DNA from: Dokdonia sinensis
GTDB lineage: Bacteria; Bacteroidota; Bacteroidia; Flavobacteriales; Flavobacteriaceae
Reading direction: 5' to 3'
DNA length: 64,000 bases
Assembly: GCF_003688895.1 (NCBI RefSeq)
Contig: NZ_REFV01000001.1
Location: 62,001 to 126,000, forward strand
Below the pieces are notes generated by a model. That model did no database searches. It saw only the letters and a program-made list of their open reading frames with translations, and had not been told where the DNA came from. The position numbers were made by a program, and so were the translations under genes. Every line of letters begins with the position of its first letter. The first letter of the stretch is position 1. Of this stretch, positions 29,082 to 35,045 are shown in pieces.

Positions 29082-29094
29082 TTCTGAGTTCTGA
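29081..29094 (+). repeat. Heptamer repeat GTTCTGA x2
   Basis: Two perfect 7-bp units, the first beginning with the G of the amidohydrolase TAG stop. Confidence 0.6.
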
Positions 29095-29140
29095 ATTTTA
29101 ATTTCTACTTATTTTTTAGAAAAACCACATGTTTACGACA

Positions 29141-29175
29141 AACTTCCAACTCCATACTCCCCACTTCCTACTATT
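29141..29175 (-). repeat. Degenerate heptamer array, units like GGAAGTG/GGGAGTA/TGGAGTT/GGAAGTT
   Basis: Five 7-bp periods read on the minus strand, immediately downstream of the holA stop. Confidence 0.65.
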
Positions 29176-29182
29176 CTATAAA

Positions 29183-30187
29183 TCAATTCATCACCCTAAC
29201 CAATAACTCCTTGAGCAATCCAGTATTCGTAAAAGCACTCGCGCCTACTCCCTTTCCCTTTACATCTGCCTCGCGTAGGAGGTTTATGGCCATACTTACT
29301 TTTTTCATTGGGTAATTGCGGGCCGCAGTGACGTACTCGCCCACGAAATAAGGGTTTATTCCTAATGCTTTTGCTACCGTACCTTTGTCTTTTTGAGGAA
29401 GTCCGTGATACTTGAGCAGGCTCGAAAAAAAACCGAACAAAGAGGAAACCGAAAGCACTAGCGGATTATCTTTAGGATTTTGCACAAAATAATTCGCGAT
29501 ACGCTGTGCCTTTACAATATCCCGCTCGCCTACTGCCTTGCGTAACTCAAAGTTGTTGAAGTCTTTACTTATTCCTATGTTTTCTTCAATGGCTTCCGGG
29601 GTGATTTCACTTCCTTTCGGCAAAATAAGCATCAATTTATTGAGCTCATTTTTTACTTTGCCTAAATCTGTTCCCAAAAAGTCTACGAGAATGTGCGCGG
29701 CTTTCGGATTGATGTGATAACCTTCATCTATAAGCACACGGCGCAACCAATCCCCCACTTGATTGTCGTACAATTTCTTGCTTTCGTAATGTACTCCGTG
29801 TTTCTTGAGCACTTTACCTAACGCTTTGCGCCCATCCAATTTCTTATATTTATAGCAAATCACAAGCACAGTAGATGGCTGAGGGTTCTGAACATAGGAA
29901 GCCAGTTTGTCAATCGTTCTGCTCAACTCTTGGGCTTCTTTTACAATGACAACTTGACGCTCTGACATCATCGGGTAACGTTTTGCTTGACCTACAATAT
30001 CCTCTACCGTGACATCTCTTCCGTAAAGAACGACTTGATTAAACCCTTTTTCGGCTTCATCAAGGACGTTATCTTCTATGTAGTCTGAAATTTGGTCTAT
30101 AAAATATGGCTCTTCCCCACTTAAAAAGTAAATGGGTTTTATGATACCGTTCTTAATGTCGGCTACGATGTCTTTTGCGTGTTTCAA
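29183..30187 (-). CDS. holA: DNA polymerase III subunit delta
   Basis: 334 residues, the normal size of the clamp-loader delta subunit. It has the N-terminal AAA+-like domain without a Walker A motif (PIYFLSGEEPYFID near residues 17-30, a holA hallmark), the LVICYKYKKLDGRKALGK block near 108-125, and the C-terminal helical collar domain. Delta opens the sliding clamp within the DNA polymerase III loader. Divergent from the HsdR-N-like gene; -7 box ~65 bases upstream, with a heptamer array in its leader and another past its stop. Confidence 0.93.
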   Translation of the reverse strand: MKHAKDIVADIKNGIIKPIYFLSGEEPYFIDQISDYIEDNVLDEAEKGFNQVVLYGRDVTVEDIVGQAKRYPMMSERQVVIVKEAQELSRTIDKLASYVQNPQPSTVLVICYKYKKLDGRKALGKVLKKHGVHYESKKLYDNQVGDWLRRVLIDEGYHINPKAAHILVDFLGTDLGKVKNELNKLMLILPKGSEITPEAIEENIGISKDFNNFELRKAVGERDIVKAQRIANYFVQNPKDNPLVLSVSSLFGFFSSLLKYHGLPQKDKGTVAKALGINPYFVGEYVTAARNYPMKKVSMAINLLREADVKGKGVGASAFTNTGLLKELLVRVMN

Positions 30188-30195
30188 ATTCTATT

Positions 30196-30230
30196 GTTGT
30201 GAGCTTTTGACTTTTGGCTAATGGCTAATG
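30196..30230 (-). repeat. Degenerate heptamer array in the holA leader
   Basis: Five consecutive 7-bp units (GTTGTGA, GCTTTTG, ACTTTTG, GCTAATG, GCTAATG as written on the plus strand) between the holA start and its -7 box. Confidence 0.65.
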
Positions 30231-30252
30231 TTATAAAATTGGTCTAAAATAA

Positions 30253-30260
30253 CAAATATA
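30253..30260 (-). promoter_or_regulatory. Candidate -7 box (TATATTTG) of holA
   Basis: Perfect TAnnTTTG on the minus strand in the divergent holA spacer; it would give a leader of ~60 bases containing the heptamer array. Confidence 0.45.
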
Positions 30261-30273
30261 ACGTGCCTATTCT

Positions 30274-30281
30274 TATTTTTG
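30274..30281 (+). promoter_or_regulatory. Candidate -7 box (TATTTTTG) next to the HsdR-N-like start
   Basis: Perfect TAnnTTTG ending 5 bases before the GTG start codon. If used, the transcript would begin at or next to the start codon (leaderless). Confidence 0.4.
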
Positions 30282-30285
30282 ACCT

Positions 30286-30738
30286 GTGCAAAAACTAGCC
30301 TTTCCACCCTACCATTTCCGACTCAAAAATAGCGAAAACAATACGCTTATCTTTGACCGTATCCGTAAAAAATTTATTGTTCTCACGCCTGAGGAATGGG
30401 TACGCCAGCACGTTGTAAATTTTCTAGTGGAGGATAAGAAATATCCCCTATCCTTAATTCAGGTCGAAAAAGAGATCAAACTCTTAGATACAAAAAAACG
30501 CTACGATATTGTCGTTTTCAACCCTGATGGATCTATATTTCTCATTGTAGAGTGTAAAGCCTATTCGGTGGGGATTAACCAAGCGACTTTTGACCAGATT
30601 GCGCGGTATAACCTTCAGCTCAAGGCACAGCTTTTAATGGTTACTAATGGCTTAAATCATTATTACTGCACAATGGATTACGAGCAGGAACGCTATGATT
30701 TTCTCAGGGAGCTTCCTGACTATGAAAGGGCAAAGTAG
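30286..30738 (+). CDS. Orphan type I restriction HsdR N-terminal-like nuclease-fold protein
   Basis: 150 residues. Recognisable as the stand-alone HSDR_N_2-type domain: TPEEWVRQHVVNFL, then a PD-(D/E)XK-like core with RYDIVVF and FLIVECKAYSVGINQ (Asp ... Glu-x-Lys). There is no HsdM, HsdS or helicase part nearby, so it is not a restriction system; it is a housekeeping-looking single gene divergent from holA, a pairing I recall as common in Bacteroidota. DNA-repair or replication-linked nuclease activity is inference. Starts with GTG. Confidence 0.8.
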   Translation: MQKLAFPPYHFRLKNSENNTLIFDRIRKKFIVLTPEEWVRQHVVNFLVEDKKYPLSLIQVEKEIKLLDTKKRYDIVVFNPDGSIFLIVECKAYSVGINQATFDQIARYNLQLKAQLLMVTNGLNHYYCTMDYEQERYDFLRELPDYERAK

Positions 30739-30765
30739 CTATTTTAGGAATCGGGTCATAATGTG

Positions 30766-30773
30766 TAATTTTG
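30766..30773 (+). promoter_or_regulatory. Candidate -7 box (TAATTTTG) of lpdA
   Basis: Perfect TAnnTTTG match giving a ~85-base leader that contains the composite repeat at 30796-30837. Confidence 0.4.
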
Positions 30774-30795
30774 CACACTTAAATGGATGCGTTTT

Positions 30796-30837
30796 CCGTA
30801 CCTGAAATGACTTCAGGTTAAATTTCGCGAAAGCGTA
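30796..30837. repeat. Composite repeat: ACCTGAA/TTCAGGT hairpin joined to TTTCGCGAAAGCGT
   Basis: A small ACCTGAA..TTCAGGT hairpin followed by TAAATTTCGCGAAAGCGT, the inverse-orientation partner of 24514-24551, ending 28 bases before the lpdA start. Confidence 0.65.
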
Positions 30838-30865
30838 TAACTAATCAGCAAAAAAATATCAAGAT

Positions 30866-32242
30866 ATGAGCAAATATGATGTCATCGTTTTAGGGAGTGG
30901 TCCTGGCGGATATGTAACTGCAATACGCGCTTCACAGCTAGGTTTAAAGACCGCTGTTGTCGAGAAAGAGAGCCTAGGAGGTGTTTGTTTGAACTGGGGA
31001 TGTATCCCGACAAAGGCACTTCTTAAAAGTGCGCAGGTGTTCGAATACCTAAAACACGCCGAAGATTATGGCCTCAAAGTAGACGGAGCCGATAAAGATT
31101 TTACAGCAGTTGTAAAACGTAGCCGTGGTGTCGCCGAAGGGATGAGCAAAGGTGTTCAATTTTTGATGAAGAAAAATAAAATAGACGTCATAGAAGGTTA
31201 CGGGAAACTGAAAACCGGAAAGAAAATAGACGTCGATGGCAAAGAATATAGTGCAGACCATATCATTATTGCAACTGGAGCACGTTCTCGTGAACTTCCC
31301 AACCTGAAACAAGACGGAGAAACGGTAATAGGATATCGCGAGGCGATGACGCTTAAGGAGCAACCTAAATCTATGATTGTAGTAGGTTCTGGTGCGATAG
31401 GTGTTGAGTTTGCTAGTTTTTACAACGCAATGGGAACAGAAGTAACTATCGTTGAGTTTATGCCTAATGTCGTTCCTGTAGAGGATGAAGAGGTGTCAAA
31501 ACAATTTGAACGCTCGATGAAAAAAGCGGGAATCAAAGTGATGACCAATAGCTCTGTCGAGAAAGTTGAAAAAACGAAAAACGGCGTAAAAGCAACTGTA
31601 AAAACCAAAAAAGGCGAAGAAACGCTGGAGGCAGACTTAGTACTTTCGGCAGTGGGGATTAAGACAAATATTGAGAATATCGGTCTAGAAGATGTTGGTA
31701 TCGTAACCGATAAGGATAAAATCATCGTAAACGATTTTTACCAAACTAACATTCCAGGCTACTATGCCATAGGTGATGTAACGCCTGGACCAGCACTTGC
31801 ACACGTAGCATCTGCCGAAGGGATAACTTGCGTAGAAAAAATCTCAGGGATGAACGTTGAGAAAATAGATTATGCAAATATTCCAGGATGTACGTATGCC
31901 ACTCCAGAAATTGCGAGTGTAGGAATGACAGAAAAGCAAGCTAAGGAAGCGGGCTACGAAATCAAAGTTGGGAAATTCCCATTCTCAGCATCTGGAAAGG
32001 CGAGTGCTGCTGGAACGAAAGATGGTTTTGTAAAAGTTATCTTTGACGCAAAATACGGGGAGTGGCTGGGTTGCCATATGATAGGCGCCGGAGTGACAGA
32101 TATGATTGCAGAGGCCGTGCTAGGACGCAAACTGGAAACCACAGGTCACGAAGTACTTAAAACCATTCACCCACACCCTACGATGAGTGAGGCGGTAATG
32201 GAGGCGGTAGCAGATGCTTATGATGAAGTGATTCATTTGTAG
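30866..32242 (+). CDS. lpdA: Dihydrolipoyl dehydrogenase (E3)
   Basis: 458 residues, full length. FAD-binding GSGPGGYVTAI at 10-20, redox disulfide Cys41/Cys46 in GGVCLNWGCIPTK, NAD-binding GSGAIGVEF around 174, second FAD contact YAIGDVTPGPALAHVA, and the C-terminal catalytic HPHPTMSEAV with His as base. It reoxidises dihydrolipoamide for the pyruvate and 2-oxoglutarate dehydrogenase complexes or the glycine cleavage system; no E1/E2 genes are near, so it probably serves several complexes. Ends at a heptamer array and a bidirectional terminator. Confidence 0.97.
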   Translation: MSKYDVIVLGSGPGGYVTAIRASQLGLKTAVVEKESLGGVCLNWGCIPTKALLKSAQVFEYLKHAEDYGLKVDGADKDFTAVVKRSRGVAEGMSKGVQFLMKKNKIDVIEGYGKLKTGKKIDVDGKEYSADHIIIATGARSRELPNLKQDGETVIGYREAMTLKEQPKSMIVVGSGAIGVEFASFYNAMGTEVTIVEFMPNVVPVEDEEVSKQFERSMKKAGIKVMTNSSVEKVEKTKNGVKATVKTKKGEETLEADLVLSAVGIKTNIENIGLEDVGIVTDKDKIIVNDFYQTNIPGYYAIGDVTPGPALAHVASAEGITCVEKISGMNVEKIDYANIPGCTYATPEIASVGMTEKQAKEAGYEIKVGKFPFSASGKASAAGTKDGFVKVIFDAKYGEWLGCHMIGAGVTDMIAEAVLGRKLETTGHEVLKTIHPHPTMSEAVMEAVADAYDEVIHL

Positions 32243-32249
32243 GAATAAA

Positions 32250-32277
32250 GCTGGAAGTGGGGTGCTGGAAGCTGGAA
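32250..32277 (+). repeat. Heptamer array, unit GCTGGAA (one degenerate unit)
   Basis: Units GCTGGAA, GTGGGGT, GCTGGAA, GCTGGAA in strict 7-bp register, starting 8 bases after the lpdA stop. Confidence 0.75.
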
Positions 32278-32310
32278 GTTTTTAGCATTTTATTGGAAAA
32301 TATATGAATT

Positions 32311-32338
32311 AAAAAATCCCGCGGTTGCGGGATTTTTT
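32311..32338. terminator. Bidirectional terminator between lpdA and the OMP gene
   Basis: Perfect 12-bp stem AAAAAATCCCGC/GCGGGATTTTTT with a GGTT loop, between convergent genes; A-run and T-run fit both directions. Confidence 0.9.
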
Positions 32339-32364
32339 ATGGATTATTTTCAAAGGGCTAAACT

Positions 32365-33030
32365 CTAAAAGCGATAGCCTAAGCCTATTTGGAAGACTTG
32401 ATTTTTTTGGTTTGCGATGTCGTCTTCGTTTATGGAAGGATTTTCATTTGCAAAAGCTTCGGCATCATTTACATTTGTAAGGCCCGCAATAAACCTCGCA
32501 TACACAAATAAATTTGTTTCAAACCTATACCCTACGCCTAGATTCAATGCAAAGTCAGTGTTTGTAGTAAAATCTTCGATATCCTCATCTTCAATTTCTA
32601 CGACTCCTGAAGTTTCTCCTGTTGCCTTGAGCAAGAATCCTATCTGAGGGCCGGCTTCTATAAAGAGCCTATCTGTGGCATAAAATTTTGCAAGCAAAGG
32701 CTCCACCAGATAATCCTGTTGTTGGGTCACTTCCAGCGTAGAGGAAACATCTCCTTGATTAAATCGGAAATCCTGTTTGGCTCCTTGTGAAGAATAATAA
32801 AGCTCTGGTTGCAATGAAAACCGCTCGCTTACCTCAAATTCTACAAAAGCACCTGCGTGAAATGACGTGCGCAGTTTTATGGATTCTCCATCATCTCCAG
32901 CAAGTCGTGCAAAATTTACACCTGCTTTAGGACCAAAATGAATCTGGGCTCCAGCGAGGTATGAACAACAAACGAATAGGGTAAAAATTTCTTCATAAGT
33001 ATAGATTTTATAGAATCGTAAAGAAGCCAA
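32365..33030 (-). CDS. Outer-membrane beta-barrel (porin/PorT-like) protein, apparent frameshift at the signal peptide
   Basis: About 221 residues as an open frame. The mature part is a typical 8-strand outer-membrane barrel of the PorT/OMP_b-brl type: GPKAGVNFARLAG, FHAGAFVEFEVSERFSLQPELYYSSQG, GVGYRF and a final aromatic residue (GLGYRF). The visible start (TTG at 33030) has no proper signal peptide. The ATG at 32996 is in the -1 frame: with one more A in the A-run after ATGAAG the frame would read MKKIFTLFVCCSYLAGAQ and join the barrel exactly. So the gene looks inactivated or phase-shifted by a 1-base deletion at ~32987-32991, or the base call is wrong. Confidence 0.75.
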   Translation of the reverse strand: MASLRFYKIYTYEEIFTLFVCCSYLAGAQIHFGPKAGVNFARLAGDDGESIKLRTSFHAGAFVEFEVSERFSLQPELYYSSQGAKQDFRFNQGDVSSTLEVTQQQDYLVEPLLAKFYATDRLFIEAGPQIGFLLKATGETSGVVEIEDEDIEDFTTNTDFALNLGVGYRFETNLFVYARFIAGLTNVNDAEAFANENPSINEDDIANQKNQVFQIGLGYRF

Positions 33031-33068
33031 AAATAATTTGTTATTAGGTTATCTTAATGTTAAATGGA

Positions 33069-33112
33069 GTGAGTTGATGATTCCGCTTTCGCGAAAGAGT
33101 AAAAAAACCCGC
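33069..33112. repeat. Flanking direct repeat (left copy) with TTTCGCGAAA palindrome
   Basis: GTGAGTTGATGATTCCGC then TTTCGCGAAAG, an A-run and CCCGC; near-identical to 34954-35002. The two copies bound the 1.9-kb duplicated-cassette segment. Confidence 0.85.
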
Positions 33113-33133
33113 TACAACATTATAGCGGGTTTT
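33104..33133 (-). terminator. Terminator after the lower small-peptide gene
   Basis: CCCGCTA 33108-33114 pairs with TAGCGGG 33123-33129, flanked by A- and T-runs, 40 bases past the small gene stop. Confidence 0.75.
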
Positions 33134-33171
33134 CTCGTAAAATTTATGTGCTGTAAATTATAATTGTCCTT

Positions 33172-33348
33172 TCAATTGTAAGACACTAGGCAGTTTTGAC
33201 CCTCAAATAGTATACTATTAGGAATACGATTTTTTTCAAGAAGTGCAAACCGTTCATTGGTTTCGTCTCTAACTGTAGTATTAACGGTTTGCGCCTCACA
33301 GAAGCACGTAAATAGTACTGCTATAAATAGCGGGTAACAGTTTTTCAT
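33172..33348 (-). CDS. Small secreted peptide, 58 residues (cassette copy 1)
   Basis: Short ORF with a signal peptide (KNCYPLFIAVLFTCFCEAQ) and a ~38-residue mature part starting TVNTTVRDETNERFALLEKN and ending in a Cys-containing tail. No family recognised. Its reality is supported by a paralog at 34094-34270 that is about 70 percent identical at protein level, with conservation concentrated in TVNTTV, DETNERF and LLEKNRIPN. It starts 19 bases after the stop of a DUF6252 lipoprotein gene, as does its paralog, so the pair works as a unit. Confidence 0.75.
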   Translation of the reverse strand: MKNCYPLFIAVLFTCFCEAQTVNTTVRDETNERFALLEKNRIPNSILFEGQNCLVSYN

Positions 33349-33367
33349 AAGAATAAGTATTGATTAA

Positions 33368-33913
33368 TTAATTTGTGTAGTTAAGATCAAAACGACCTTC
33401 TGTAATCTCGTATGTTTCTCCTTCTTCATCACGAACAGTAAATTCAAAGGAGCCAGAAATAATGAAATTTTCTTGATCAAAATGAGATATTGTAAGTTTT
33501 CCAGGTAGAGAGGAATTAGTGCTTGCAGTAAATATTAAACCTCCGTCTATTGATATCCTACCAAAAAAATTTGCTGGTTCAAACTCAACTAAAGCGTACT
33601 CTTCTTCATTCAATTCTTGAATTTCAAGTGCGCCAATATTTAAACCAACTAATTTTTCATCAGTTATCATAGATCCAGATATACCCAACGTGAACGCCCC
33701 ATCGACAAACTGATAAAATGCACGGGGCGCACTATTACCAAATCCAGATGGCACCCAAGGCTCTCCATTTATAAGGCAACCCAGTGTCTGTTCCCCTGTT
33801 TGTGTGATAGGAGGTAACTGGTCTATAGATTCTTGTGGGCTGTCATCGTCGTCTTTACAGCTTTGTGCCATAAAAAGAAGTGCTAATGATAATGAGAGCA
33901 AAATTGTTTTCAT
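33368..33913 (-). CDS. DUF6252 family lipoprotein (cassette copy 1)
   Basis: 181 residues from the ATG at 33913, which gives a lipoprotein signal (MKTILLSLSLALLFMAQSC); an upstream TTG in frame is less likely. After an acidic DDDDSP linker comes PITQTGEQTLGCLINGEPWVPSGFG, the hallmark start of DUF6252 domains, then a beta-rich domain ending EGETYEITEGRFDLNYTN. Such lipoproteins are found on Bacteroidota surfaces or in the periplasm; function not known. The gene at 34288 is a close paralog, with the segment coding PITQTGEQTLGCLINGEP almost unchanged at DNA level. Confidence 0.85.
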   Translation of the reverse strand: MKTILLSLSLALLFMAQSCKDDDDSPQESIDQLPPITQTGEQTLGCLINGEPWVPSGFGNSAPRAFYQFVDGAFTLGISGSMITDEKLVGLNIGALEIQELNEEEYALVEFEPANFFGRISIDGGLIFTASTNSSLPGKLTISHFDQENFIISGSFEFTVRDEEGETYEITEGRFDLNYTN

Positions 33914-34093
33914 ACAGTTAATTTTCTTTAAAGCTAACTCAAGCGCTGCCACGAAAAACTTAATAAAAAGTTAAGAGCTTGTGAATGTATGTTAATTGAT
34001 GTTTAGGGAACGTTATCGTAACATTTAAACTGCTGTATAACTAACACAGGGTTTTCTTCCAAAATTTATGAGCTATAAATTTTAATAGTCCTC

Positions 34094-34270
34094 TTAATTG
34101 TCACACACACGGTAATTTAGAACCTCAACTAGAATATCATTAGGAATACGATTCTTTTCAAGAAGTTCAAACCGTTCATTGGTTTCGTCTTTAACTGTAG
34201 TATTAACGGTTTGCGCATGACAAAAGGACATAAAAAGCACTGCTAGAAATAGCGGGTAATAATTTTTCAT
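34094..34270 (-). CDS. Small secreted peptide, 58 residues (cassette copy 2)
   Basis: Same length and layout as the peptide at 33172-33348: signal peptide (KNYYPLFLAVLFMSFCHAQ), TVNTTVKDETNERF, LLEKNRIPN, and a C-terminus with a single Cys (RVCDN). Starts 17 bases after the DUF6252 gene of copy 2. The 180-base spacer after it (33914-34093) contains a decayed version of the terminator seen at 33104. Confidence 0.75.
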   Translation of the reverse strand: MKNYYPLFLAVLFMSFCHAQTVNTTVKDETNERFELLEKNRIPNDILVEVLNYRVCDN

Positions 34271-34287
34271 AGAAAAGATTTTAAAAT

Positions 34288-34830
34288 TTAGTTAGTGTAG
34301 TTTAAGTCAAAACGACCCTCTGTGACTTCGTATGTTTCACCTTCATCATTACTCACAGTAAATTCGAAAGTTCCAGACACTATAAAGTTAGATGTGTCTA
34401 GTTTCGTTATTATCAATTTACCAGGATTTGCCGTAGTAGTTGCCTCATTAAAATTGAAAAAACCGCCTATTGTTAAATCTCCAAAAAAATTGCCTATTTC
34501 CTCTTCTGTTAATTCATATTGACCTTCAAAAATATCGGAAACTTCGACTGCTCCAATACCTAAGCCCCTTAGATTATCCCCCCCCCCTGCTCTTCCAGAT
34601 ATTCCTAATGTATATGTCCCATCAACAAACTGATAAAAAGCGCGTGGTGCGCTATTTCCAAAACCAGAAGGGATAAAAGGTTCTCCATTTATAAGGCAAC
34701 CCAATGTCTGTTCCCCTGTTTGTGTGATAGGTGGTAACTGGTCTATAGGTTCTTGTGGGTTGTCATCGTCGTTATTGCAGGCTAGTACAATGAAGCAGCC
34801 TACTAAGAGTAACAGGTATTTTATTCTCAT
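34288..34830 (-). CDS. DUF6252 family lipoprotein with poly-G tract (cassette copy 2)
   Basis: 180 residues. Lipoprotein signal (YLLLLVGCFIVLAC), acidic linker NNDDDNP, the same PITQTGEQTLGCLINGEP block, and a beta-rich domain ending EGETYEVTEGRFDLNYTN. In the middle, residues around 82-86 (AGGGD) are coded by a run of ten Gs; the paralog has no such run. A slip of one base there would cut the protein in half, so expression could be switchable. Function unknown. Confidence 0.85.
   Translation of the reverse strand: MRIKYLLLLVGCFIVLACNNDDDNPQEPIDQLPPITQTGEQTLGCLINGEPFIPSGFGNSAPRAFYQFVDGTYTLGISGRAGGGDNLRGLGIGAVEVSDIFEGQYELTEEEIGNFFGDLTIGGFFNFNEATTTANPGKLIITKLDTSNFIVSGTFEFTVSNDEGETYEVTEGRFDLNYTN
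34578..34587 (-). repeat. Homopolymer of ten Gs (coding strand) in the DUF6252 gene
   Basis: Ten consecutive Cs on the plus strand inside the coding region, the longest G/C homopolymer I noticed in the window. Confidence 0.9.
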
Positions 34831-34953
34831 ATTTTAAAATTAAGTTACTCTAATGATATTCGACACAAAGCAGTGTTAAGAAATAGAAAAGAATGTCTCT
34901 TTACTAGTTTAGAAGGAAATTACTGAGTGCCCTTTCTTAAGATGAGCCAGTAT

Positions 34954-35002
34954 GTGAGTTGATGATTCCGCTTTCGCGAAAGCGTAAAAACAAAAAACCC
35001 GC
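34954..35002. repeat. Flanking direct repeat (right copy) with TTTCGCGAAA palindrome
   Basis: Same sequence as 33069-33112 with one substitution in the palindrome arm (here intact) and five extra bases in the A-run; lies between the cassette and secDF. Confidence 0.85.
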
Positions 35003-35021
35003 AACATCGCTGTAACGGGTT
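34994..35021 (-). terminator. Terminator of secDF
   Basis: AAAACCCG and CGGGTTTT stem, about 25 bases past the secDF stop; related in sequence to the terminator at 33104-33133. Confidence 0.65.
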
Positions 35022-35045
35022 TTCCATATTCAATTTAGAGAAGTA

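Noticed and set aside
30286-30738. Type I restriction system
   Set aside because: Only an HsdR-N-like domain of 150 residues; no methylase, specificity or helicase gene nearby.
33069-35002. Insertion sequence at the cassette island
   Set aside because: No transposase and no terminal inverted repeats; only direct repeats carrying the dispersed palindrome.
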